Below are positions 1-5,471 of a stretch of 5,471 nt of DNA, piece by piece; the stretch's first letter is position 1, and each line of letters opens with the position of its first letter. A program made the position numbers and the translations under genes. The notes below the pieces were generated by a model. That model made no database searches, was not told the origin of the DNA, and saw only the letters and a program-made list of their open reading frames with translations. The stretch comes from an uncultured Roseburia sp. (lineage in GTDB: Bacteria > Bacillota > Clostridia > Lachnospirales > Lachnospiraceae), in contig CAMTDY010000181.1 in NCBI GenBank assembly GCA_947070915.1, forward strand, positions 1 to 5,471, read 5' to 3'.

Positions 1-1
1 C

Positions 2-199
2 TACTCCCGTGGAAGCCAAAAGCAGTTGAGGAATTCCGGGGCGACAGTCCAGGTGTACAGGGGGAATTCTGCCCTTCCGTGGAAAACTTATTATGTACCT
101 CAGGAGGATGGATATTACTGGAATGTTTTCTGCTATAACGCGCAGACCGGGGAGATCATCCCCCACAATTATAATTCTGTAAACTGTGAATCCTATTAG
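2..199 (+). CDS. C-terminal fragment of a probable secreted/surface protein (5' end outside window)
   Basis: An open frame runs from the window edge to a TAG at 197-199, giving about 65 visible C-terminal residues; the start lies upstream of the window. The visible part is rich in Tyr, Asn and aromatic residues, with segments GATVQVYRG, KTYYVP, GYYWNVF and TGEIIPHN. This pattern (a beta strand with VYRG, a lysine-threonine-x-VP turn, then W-x-VF and a TG-x-I-x-P-x-N ending) resembles the small beta-sandwich module found at the end of many clostridial secreted proteins; that resemblance is from memory. No LPxTG sorting signal or hydrophobic tail is seen at the C-terminus, so if surface-attached it is held by another part. 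The next gene starts 20 nt later with its own ribosome binding site and no terminator between them, so the two are probably co-transcribed. Its full function cannot be judged from this fragment. Confidence 0.75.
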   Translation, partial: YSRGSQKQLRNSGATVQVYRGNSALPWKTYYVPQEDGYYWNVFCYNAQTGEIIPHNYNSVNCESY

Positions 200-219
200 G
201 CAGAGGAGGGAGAGAGATC

Positions 220-1167
220 ATGAGATTCAAAAACAGACGGGGAATCCCGGTAAGATTTATCCTGGCACTGTGCCTGCTGCTGTCCGGGCTGCTGCTGGCG
301 GGCAGCGGTCCGGCCTGTGCAAAGAAAAAGCCGGTGCGGGGAGTGGATGACAACGGAAATACCTGGCGGTATGATAGAAAGACAAAGACGCTTACTTTCA
401 GCGGGAAAGGGGTTGTGACAAAGGACTCTAGAAAAGGAAATGAGATCATATGCGAGTATGAGTGCTGGGGAAAAGAGATCAGGAAGGTGGTCTTTAAAAA
501 GGGGATCAAGGGGATAGAGAATTTAGAAACAGATACTTATAAGGTTGAAGAAATTGTTATGGCAGACAGCATTACAAAGATAGCAGATGATGCAATTGGA
601 TTTAGTCCCAATTGCCGGAGGATAAGGTTTTCCAGAAACTTAAGAGAGGTAGGAACTTCTTCGATAGACTGCCAGGGGTGCCGGGAACTGATCCTGCCAG
701 ATTCCCTGGTAAAAATGGACAACGATCCCTTCCGGTTTTTTTCCCATAACTTAAAAAAGATCCATGTGCCCAGCCGCCTTGAGATCGTTCCGATTGGTTT
801 TGTCTATGCCGCCTACGGCCTGTCCCAGATCAAACTTCCCTCCAGCGTGAGAATTATCCGGGATGCAGCATTCGCAAAGACTTCCATCGAGAAGATCACG
901 CTGCCGGAAAATGTGGAGGAACTGGGAGGCAGCTATCCTGGGGATGAGGACGACGTATACTTTGAAGGCATATTTAATAAGTGCAAAAAGCTGCGGGAGA
1001 TCACGATAAAATCCCGGAAGATCACCAAAGTGAAAGAAAATGCCTTCCGGGGGATCGGAAAAAAGGTAGTGATCTATGTGCCGAAAGGAAAGGGGAAGGA
1101 GTACAGGACACTGTTCCGGAAAAAGGGGGCGCTGTCCAAAAAGGTAAGAGTGGTGGAAAAGGAATAG
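220..1167 (+). CDS. Secreted leucine-rich-repeat protein (BspA-like, LRR_5 type)
   Basis: This 315-residue protein begins with a typical Sec signal peptide: a basic start (MRFKNRRG), a hydrophobic core at about residues 13-28, and a probable signal peptidase I site after ACA (residue 34). Cys33 sits in GPAC, a poor lipobox, so I favour a soluble secreted form over a lipoprotein. Residues 46-64 (GNTWRYD then TKTLTFSGKG) match the short beta module that often precedes repeats in this family. From about residue 87 to 287 come irregular leucine-rich repeats of the BspA/LRR_5 kind, seen as recurring units such as ELILPDSLVKM, QIKLPSSVRII, KITLPENVEEL and a final VKENAFRG. The C-terminal 30 residues are very lysine/arginine rich. 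There is no LPxTG, SLH or choline-binding segment. GAGGAGG at 203-209, about 10 nt before the ATG, supports the start. Such proteins are usually taken to bind host or cell-surface ligands, but no ligand can be named here. It is followed by a terminator. Confidence 0.9.
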   Translation: MRFKNRRGIPVRFILALCLLLSGLLLAGSGPACAKKKPVRGVDDNGNTWRYDRKTKTLTFSGKGVVTKDSRKGNEIICEYECWGKEIRKVVFKKGIKGIENLETDTYKVEEIVMADSITKIADDAIGFSPNCRRIRFSRNLREVGTSSIDCQGCRELILPDSLVKMDNDPFRFFSHNLKKIHVPSRLEIVPIGFVYAAYGLSQIKLPSSVRIIRDAAFAKTSIEKITLPENVEELGGSYPGDEDDVYFEGIFNKCKKLREITIKSRKITKVKENAFRGIGKKVVIYVPKGKGKEYRTLFRKKGALSKKVRVVEKE

Positions 1168-1200
1168 GCTGCTTGTCCGGAGAGGAAGGAGAAGATTCCA

Positions 1201-1242
1201 AAAACAGACCTGAAATCATTAAGATAGATGGTCTGTTTTTTT
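1201..1242 (+). terminator. Intrinsic terminator after the leucine-rich-repeat gene
   Basis: AAAACAGACC (1201-1210) is perfectly complementary to GGTCTGTTTT (1230-1239), with a 19-nt loop between them and a run of seven T at 1236-1242. The GC-containing core is the 7-bp ACAGACC/GGTCTGT; the outer A:T pairs overlap the T run. It lies 33 nt after the stop codon of the secreted repeat protein and separates that transcript from the sugar operon. The long loop makes it somewhat weaker than the terminator at 5371-5411. Confidence 0.85.
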
Positions 1243-1348
1243 AGTGCCTGCAAATACAAAAGCCAACTGTGTATTTTATTCCGTTTTTTGCAAATATTAA
1301 CTAACATACGACTCGGACAAATAACGATAGAAGGGAAGTGTTACATCA
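1243..1348 (+). promoter_or_regulatory. Upstream region of the alpha-glucoside operon, promoter not resolved
   Basis: This AT-rich gap lies between a terminator and the first gene of the sugar operon, so a promoter is expected here. By eye I find no pair of good -35/-10 boxes with 16-18 nt spacing; TTGCAA (1288-1293) and TATTAA (1295-1300) are single partial matches. The octamer TGCAAATA occurs twice in direct orientation (1249-1256 and 1289-1296), 40 nt apart. The second copy begins a 14-nt stretch (1289-1302) that resembles the flanks of a CcpA cre box but lacks its central CG, so I do not call it cre. GGGAAG at about 1333-1338 is the likely ribosome binding site of the permease gene. An activator-dependent promoter would fit the poor boxes, but this is inference. 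Confidence 0.4.
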
Positions 1349-3481
1349 ATGATGCAAAAAATTCAAAAGTTCGGCGGCGCCATGTTTACCCCGGTGCTGT
1401 TGTTCTCCTTTGCAGGTGTTATGGTTGGTATTGGTACGCTTTGCACGACAGAGGCCGTTCTGGGACCGCTGGCTGCCCCTGGCAGCATGTGGTATCTGGT
1501 ATGGAATGTCATTCTGCAGGGAGCGTGGTGTGTGTTTAACCAGCTGCCTCTGCTGTTTGTCGTCGGCCTGCCCATCGGATTGGCCAACAAACAGGCGGCG
1601 CGGTGCTGTATGGAAGCATTGGTATTGTATCTTACCTTTCATTATTTTGTGAATACGATACTTTCCCAGTGGGGAGGGGTATTTGGCGTTGATTTTTCCG
1701 TAGATATCGGCGGCTCCAGCGGGCTGACGATGATCGCCAACATCAAAACGATGGATATGGGTATGTTTGGCGCGCTGCTGGTCTCTGGTATTGTGATCTT
1801 TCTTCATAATAAATTTTTTGACACGGATCTTCCGGAATGGCTTGGTTCCTTTAACGGTTCCACGTTTATTTTTATGATCGGATTTTTTGTGATGCTGCCG
1901 GTGGCACTGCTGTCTGTGGTCATCTGGCCCAATATCCAGCATGGAATGCAGATCTTCCAGAATTTTGTTATGACCAGCGGATCCTTTGGCGTATGGGTTT
2001 TCATTTTCCTGGAGCGTCTGCTCATTCCCTTCGGTCTGCACCACCTTATGTACAGCCCCTTTTACTATGACAATCTGGTCTGCCCCGGCGGCATCTATTC
2101 TTACTGGGCGACACAGCTGCCTGCCCTGGCTTCCTCGACGGCTTCTCTGAAGTCCCTGTGTCCCCAGGCATCATTTACAGCGACAGGATTCTCCAAGCTG
2201 TTTGGATGCCCGGGTATCGCCCTGGCATTTTATGTCACAGCGAAGCCGGAGAAGAAGACGCAGCTCAAGGGACTGCTGATCCCCATCACTCTGACAGCCA
2301 TCGTCTGTGGTGTGACGGAGCCCATCGAGTTTACGTTTCTCTTTATCGCACCGATCCTGTTTGTAGTCCATGCATTTTTGGCGGCATGTCTGTCCACGAC
2401 CATGAATCTGTTTGGTATCGTTGGTGTGTTTTCCGGCGGTCTGATCGAGATGAGCTCCCTGAATTTTATTCCGCTGATGAGTTCACACTGGAAGCAGTAT
2501 CTGTTGCTGCTGGTCATTGGACTGGTCTATACAGCCATCTATTTTGTCGTATTCCGGTTTTTGATCCTCAAGTTTGATTTTAAGACACCGGGACGGGAGG
2601 AAAGCGACGAAACGAAGTTTTATTCTAAAGCAGAGTTCCGTGCCAGACAGGCGGGAAATGTGGAGATGGACAAAAAGACCATGCTGGCCGCCATGATCAT
2701 GGAAGGACTGGGGGGTGCGGATAATATCGTGGATGTGACCAACTGTGCCACCCGTCTGAGGATCAATGTGAAGGATGAAACGGTGGTAAAGGACGACGCT
2801 TATTTTAAAGGTGTGGGCTCCCATGGCATTTCTAAAAATGGAAAGGCGATGCAGGTTATCGTTGGTATGAGCGTGCCCAGCGTCCGGGAGAAATTTGAAA
2901 ATATCATGGCAGATCCATCTGCCTATGCGCTGAATACAGAAAATAGTGAAGCGCAGAAAGAACAGGCTGCTGATACGGGAAAGAATACGGAAGAAAATAT
3001 AGGATCTGATGATTCCAGTTTGCAGCAGTATGAGATCAAAGCGGCGGCAAACGGGGAGGTGATCCCGGTGAGCGATGTACCGGACGAGGTATTTGCCGGA
3101 GGGGCTCTCGGTGAGGGTGTGGCAGTCATTGTGACGGATGGTAAAGTATATGCTCCGGTGGATGGGGAGATTTCCATGATCGCGGATACATTGCACGCCT
3201 TTGGTATTTCCACAGAGGATGGTCTGGAACTTCTCGTCCATATCGGGATCAACACGGTAGAGCTGGAAGGAAAAGGATTTACGGCAAAAGTCCGGGAAGG
3301 TGACAAAGTCAGTGCAGGGCAGCTGCTCTGTGAGGTGGATATGAAGCTGATGAAGGCAAAGGGCTATAAGATGCATACACCGATGCTGATGACAAATGCA
3401 GATGAGTGCAGGGATATCCAGCTGATTCCGGATAAATTTGCCAAAGCAGGGAAGACTACCGTTATCACGTATCGAAAATAA
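1349..3481 (+). CDS. malP: Alpha-glucoside (maltose-type) PTS permease, fused EIICBA
   Basis: This 710-residue membrane permease should import an alpha-glucoside such as maltose and phosphorylate it on entry. It closely resembles B. subtilis MalP (formerly GlvC) and Klebsiella AglA from the first residues (MMQKIQKFG), which supports the ATG at 1349 over the adjacent one at 1352. Residues 1 to about 408 form the multi-span EIIC domain, with the sugar-site motif GVTEPIE at 321-327 and the end FDFKTPGRE. Residues about 445-520 are EIIB, with the phosphorylated cysteine expected at Cys466 in TNCATRLR. A polar Glu/Gln/Asp-rich linker spans about 521-562. Residues about 565-695 are a glucose-family EIIA with His616 (TLHAF) and His631 (LLVHIGINTVE); their 15-residue spacing equals that of His75 and His90 in E. 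coli EIIA-Glc, so His631 should be the phosphorylated one. B. subtilis MalP, as I recall it, has no EIIA, so the fusion is a difference. The glycosidase gene follows after 26 nt. The exact sugar is not proven; trehalose or other glucosides are less likely alternatives. Confidence 0.95.
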   Translation: MMQKIQKFGGAMFTPVLLFSFAGVMVGIGTLCTTEAVLGPLAAPGSMWYLVWNVILQGAWCVFNQLPLLFVVGLPIGLANKQAARCCMEALVLYLTFHYFVNTILSQWGGVFGVDFSVDIGGSSGLTMIANIKTMDMGMFGALLVSGIVIFLHNKFFDTDLPEWLGSFNGSTFIFMIGFFVMLPVALLSVVIWPNIQHGMQIFQNFVMTSGSFGVWVFIFLERLLIPFGLHHLMYSPFYYDNLVCPGGIYSYWATQLPALASSTASLKSLCPQASFTATGFSKLFGCPGIALAFYVTAKPEKKTQLKGLLIPITLTAIVCGVTEPIEFTFLFIAPILFVVHAFLAACLSTTMNLFGIVGVFSGGLIEMSSLNFIPLMSSHWKQYLLLLVIGLVYTAIYFVVFRFLILKFDFKTPGREESDETKFYSKAEFRARQAGNVEMDKKTMLAAMIMEGLGGADNIVDVTNCATRLRINVKDETVVKDDAYFKGVGSHGISKNGKAMQVIVGMSVPSVREKFENIMADPSAYALNTENSEAQKEQAADTGKNTEENIGSDDSSLQQYEIKAAANGEVIPVSDVPDEVFAGGALGEGVAVIVTDGKVYAPVDGEISMIADTLHAFGISTEDGLELLVHIGINTVELEGKGFTAKVREGDKVSAGQLLCEVDMKLMKAKGYKMHTPMLMTNADECRDIQLIPDKFAKAGKTTVITYRK

Positions 3482-3507
3482 TAAAAGAAAATCAGGAGGT
3501 TTTATTT

Positions 3508-4842
3508 ATGTCGAAACAATCATATGCTGTAACCGTTGCTGGAGGCGGCAGCACCTTCACTCCGGGGATTGCCTTAATGCTTCTGGAGGAGCGGGAGCGT
3601 TTTCCGATTCATAAGATCATGTTTTATGACAACGATGCAGAGCGCCAGGAGACGGTGGCGAAGGCCTGCGAAATCTATCTTAAGGAAAATGCACCGGATA
3701 TAGAATTTGGCTACACCACAGATCCGGAGACGGCATTTACCGGGATTGATTTTGTTCTTGCCCATATCCGTGTCGGCAAATATGCCATGCGTGAGCTGGA
3801 TGAAAAGATTCCCCTCAAGTACGGTGTCGTGGGACAGGAGACCTGCGGACCCGGCGGCATTGCCTATGGAATGCGCTCCATCGGCGGCGTTTTGGAGATC
3901 CTGGATTATATGGAAAAATATTCCCCCGAGGCTTGGATGCTGAATTATTCCAATCCTGCGGCGATCGTTGCGGAGGCAACCCGACGTCTACGTCCTAATT
4001 CCAGGATACTGAATATTTGTGATATGCCCATAGACTTAGAGGAAAAAATGGCAAATATGGTAGGGCTGAAATCCCGGAAAGAAATGCAGGTGGGATATTA
4101 TGGTCTGAATCATTTCGGGTGGTGGTACAAAATCTACGACAGTGAAGGAAATGACTTGATGCCGGAGATTAAAAAGCACGTGGCGGCAAATGGGTTTGCC
4201 GATGGGATCGCAGAAACAAACCAGCATATTGATGACAGCTGGAAGGAGACCTTTGTAAAAGCAAAGGACGTCTATGCCATCGATCCTGATACCATTCCCA
4301 ATACCTATCTCAAATATTATCTGTACCCGGACTATGTGGTGGAACACTCCAACCCGGAACATACCCGTGCCAACGAGGTGATGGAAGGCCGTGAAAAGAC
4401 GGTATTTGGGGCATGCCGGGAAATCATTGAAAAAGGAACCGCAAAGGACTGCGGCTTTGAGGCGGACGCTCACGCCACCTATATCGTGGATCTGGCATGC
4501 GCCATCGCAGAAAACACAAAGGAGAGATTTCTTCTCATCGTTCCCAACGAGGGGGCGGTGGAGAATTTTGACCGGACGGCAATGGTTGAGATCCCCTGTA
4601 TCGTCGGATCAAATGGATATGAACGCATCTGCCAGGGGGCGATACCACAGTTCCAGAAGGGACTTTTAGAGCAGCAGGTCAGTGTGGAGAAGCTGGTAGT
4701 GGAGGCATGGATCGAGGGAAGTTATCAGAAGATGTGGCAGGCCCTTACCCTGTCTAAAATCGTGCCCAGTGCCCGGGTGGCAAAACTGATCCTGGATGAC
4801 ATGATCGAGGCAAATAAGGATTATTGGCCGGAACTGAAGTAA
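3508..4842 (+). CDS. malA: 6-phospho-alpha-glucosidase, glycoside hydrolase family 4
   Basis: This 444-residue cytoplasmic enzyme should hydrolyse maltose 6'-phosphate and related 6-phospho-alpha-glucosides to glucose 6-phosphate plus glucose or another aglycone. GH4 enzymes use NAD+ and a divalent metal (usually Mn2+) in an oxidation-elimination-addition route. The sequence is very close to B. subtilis MalA (formerly GlvA) and Klebsiella AglB. Visible features are the nucleotide-binding loop GGGSTFTPG (12-20), the GQETCGPGGIAYGMRSIGG block, NYSNPAAIV, the metal ligands Cys171 (in NICDMP) and His202 (in GLNHFGWW), the probable acid Asp172, and Tyr267 in PNTY. Tyr267 aligns with the catalytic Tyr265 of GlvA after a two-residue insertion. 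Residue numbers for GlvA are from memory. The CDMP motif is that of the alpha-glucosidase group; GH4 beta-glucosidases and alpha-galactosidases differ around it. Length is normal (GlvA about 440). AGGAGG at 3494-3499, 8 nt before the ATG, gives a strong start. The gene follows its matching permease directly and is intact. Confidence 0.96.
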   Translation: MSKQSYAVTVAGGGSTFTPGIALMLLEERERFPIHKIMFYDNDAERQETVAKACEIYLKENAPDIEFGYTTDPETAFTGIDFVLAHIRVGKYAMRELDEKIPLKYGVVGQETCGPGGIAYGMRSIGGVLEILDYMEKYSPEAWMLNYSNPAAIVAEATRRLRPNSRILNICDMPIDLEEKMANMVGLKSRKEMQVGYYGLNHFGWWYKIYDSEGNDLMPEIKKHVAANGFADGIAETNQHIDDSWKETFVKAKDVYAIDPDTIPNTYLKYYLYPDYVVEHSNPEHTRANEVMEGREKTVFGACREIIEKGTAKDCGFEADAHATYIVDLACAIAENTKERFLLIVPNEGAVENFDRTAMVEIPCIVGSNGYERICQGAIPQFQKGLLEQQVSVEKLVVEAWIEGSYQKMWQALTLSKIVPSARVAKLILDDMIEANKDYWPELK

Positions 4843-4846
4843 GATC

Positions 4847-4851
4847 GGAGG
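4847..4851 (+). promoter_or_regulatory. Ribosome binding site deciding the start of the small membrane protein
   Basis: GGAGG ends at 4851. The first in-frame ATG (4853) is only 1 nt away, too close for normal initiation. The second in-frame ATG (4859) is 7 nt away, which is the usual distance. The start at 4859 is therefore preferred, removing two residues (Met-Ser) from the longest reading. Confidence 0.8.
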
Positions 4852-4858
4852 CATGTCT

Positions 4859-5359
4859 ATGGGAAAGAAAAGGAAGCAGGTAAAAATCCTGGCAGATTAT
4901 CACGAAAAAGACAGGTGGTTTACCATTGCCAAGACTCTTCTGACACTGGCACCGCTGGTAGCAGTGGGATATCTGCAGATGTTTGCGGGAGGCGGTAATA
5001 TTTCTTCTCTCCTGCAGAAGAATCCGCAGATCACAGTTACTTTTCTGTCCGCGATGACCGGCCCCTTTACCGCATATCTGCTGGGACTGGCACAAAAACA
5101 TCTTTATGAGGGAAATGCAGCGTATCTTATGGCACATCTGGTGCTGATTTTTGTGGCAGAAGCGCTGCTGCGGAATATGGTCTATATGGTTATCATAACC
5201 TTTTTGATGTATCTGGTGTACCAGATGACGGGAATCTCACCGTTAGCTTCCCTGCGCAGTAAGCTGAGGGACCATTTTTTCCGGGATCTCTCTGGATGTT
5301 TTGTGCTGATTTTCTTCTGTTCCTTCTGCCTGTTTGCCTCACTGCGGCTTGGAATGTGA
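4859..5359 (+). CDS. Uncharacterised small polytopic membrane protein in the alpha-glucoside operon
   Basis: I do not recognise this 166-residue protein. It begins with a basic segment (MGKKRKQVK) and an acidic/basic amphipathic stretch (ADYHEKDRW), with no cleavable signal peptide. Hydrophobic segments lie at about 22-43, 58-78, 88-104, 106-123 and 145-162, suggesting five membrane spans, with the basic N-terminus probably inside. A short loop (RSKLRDHFFRD, 133-143) is charged and basic. Charged residues Glu101 and Arg105 fall at the junction of spans 3 and 4, which may instead be one hairpin. Three cysteines (147, 154, 157) cluster in the last span. No PTS, ABC or enzyme motif is seen. The gene starts 16 nt after the glycosidase stop, has its own ribosome binding site and is followed by a strong terminator, so it is the last gene of the operon. 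A role tied to sugar uptake is possible from context alone. The longer start at 4853 is less likely. Confidence 0.85.
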   Translation: MGKKRKQVKILADYHEKDRWFTIAKTLLTLAPLVAVGYLQMFAGGGNISSLLQKNPQITVTFLSAMTGPFTAYLLGLAQKHLYEGNAAYLMAHLVLIFVAEALLRNMVYMVIITFLMYLVYQMTGISPLASLRSKLRDHFFRDLSGCFVLIFFCSFCLFASLRLGM

Positions 5360-5370
5360 AGGGGCATTTA

Positions 5371-5411
5371 GGGGACCATGAGTCTGAAAAAGGCTTGTGG
5401 TTCCTTTTTTT
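5371..5411 (+). terminator. Strong intrinsic terminator ending the alpha-glucoside operon
   Basis: A 13-bp stem is formed by GGGACCATGAGTC (5372-5384) and GGCTTGTGGTTCC (5392-5404), with four G-T wobble pairs and a 7-nt loop TGAAAAA. Seven T follow (5405-5411). It begins 11 nt after the stop codon of the small membrane protein, so it closes the three-gene operon. Confidence 0.92.
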
Positions 5412-5471
5412 AGGGTGGTGTAAAGGGAGTATGATCGGTTTGTAATCCTTTAAAAATATAACCTAAAATTG
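5412..5471. other. Short intergenic tail with no supported feature
   Basis: This stretch follows the operon terminator and becomes AT-rich towards the edge. TTGTAA (5440-5445) and TATAAC (5457-5462) look like promoter boxes but are only 11 nt apart, so they do not form a promoter. The ATG at 5431 after GGGAG opens a frame that stops after four codons. Nothing further can be supported. Confidence 0.5.

Noticed and set aside
1289..1302. Possible CcpA cre box upstream of malP
   Set aside because: Outer positions fit the cre pattern, but the central CG, the most conserved part, is TA here.
1344..1354. Perfect dyad CATCA-A-TGATG overlapping the malP start codon
   Set aside because: The arms are only 5 bp with a 1-nt centre, so no hairpin can form, and half of it is fixed by the two Met codons. 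Chance is the simplest explanation.
1346..2044. Long reading frame on the - strand (232 codons) opposite the EIIC domain
   Set aside because: It lies wholly across the clearly coding malP frame, its product is a low-complexity mix rich in His, Gln and Arg, and it has no ribosome binding site or family resemblance. It is a shadow of the sense gene.
2483..3376. Long reading frame on the - strand (297 codons) opposite the EIIB-EIIA part of malP
   Set aside because: It is opposite a gene with recognisable active-site residues, its product resembles nothing I know, and its composition (many His, Ile, Arg) is that of a reverse-strand shadow.
4036..4473. - strand frame of 145 codons opposite malA
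   Set aside because: It is complementary to the catalytic core of the GH4 enzyme and has no independent coding signs.
5431..5445. Small open frame starting at ATG 5431 after GGGAG
   Set aside because: It stops at TAA after four codons; no leader-peptide pattern is visible.
5440..5462. Possible promoter TTGTAA...TATAAC near the window end
   Set aside because: The boxes are separated by only 11 nt, far below the 16-18 nt needed for sigma-A.
1..5471. CRISPR arrays, insertion sequences, tRNA or rRNA genes, phage or defence genes
   Set aside because: No regularly spaced repeats, transposase motifs, terminal inverted repeats or cloverleaf-like elements were seen anywhere in the window.

Overview
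The window looks like part of a low-to-mid GC Gram-positive chromosome, most likely a gut Clostridia of the Lachnospiraceae type. The reasons are strong AGGAGG-type ribosome binding sites, secreted leucine-rich-repeat proteins of the clostridial surface-protein style, simple hairpin-plus-T terminators, and carbohydrate genes resembling the Bacillus/Clostridium mal (glv) system. The taxonomic placement is an inference from gene style, not a match to a named genome. All genes lie on the + strand.

Layout. Positions 1-199 hold the C-terminal end of a gene that begins outside the window, probably a secreted or surface protein. It is followed after 20 nt by a complete gene (220-1167) for a secreted BspA-like leucine-rich-repeat protein. 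A clear intrinsic terminator (1201-1242) closes this pair. A gap of about 106 nt follows (1243-1348); it must carry or receive the control of the next operon, but shows no good sigma-A promoter by eye.

The rest is a compact three-gene operon. malP-like (1349-3481) encodes a PTS permease for alpha-glucosides with IIC, IIB and IIA domains in one chain. malA-like (3508-4842) encodes a GH4 6-phospho-alpha-glucosidase with all expected NAD, metal and catalytic residues. A small gene (4859-5359) encodes an unrecognised protein with about five membrane segments. Spacings are 26 and 16 nt, and a strong hairpin terminator (5371-5411) follows the last gene. The final 60 nt hold nothing I can support.

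Function. The permease would import maltose or a related alpha-glucoside while phosphorylating it at C6 of the non-reducing glucose. The GH4 enzyme would split the product into glucose 6-phosphate and glucose (or another aglycone). No regulator (such as B. subtilis MalR/GlvR) lies in the window. I see no CRISPR array, mobile element, RNA gene or defence system. The least explained item is the small membrane protein that shares the sugar operon.
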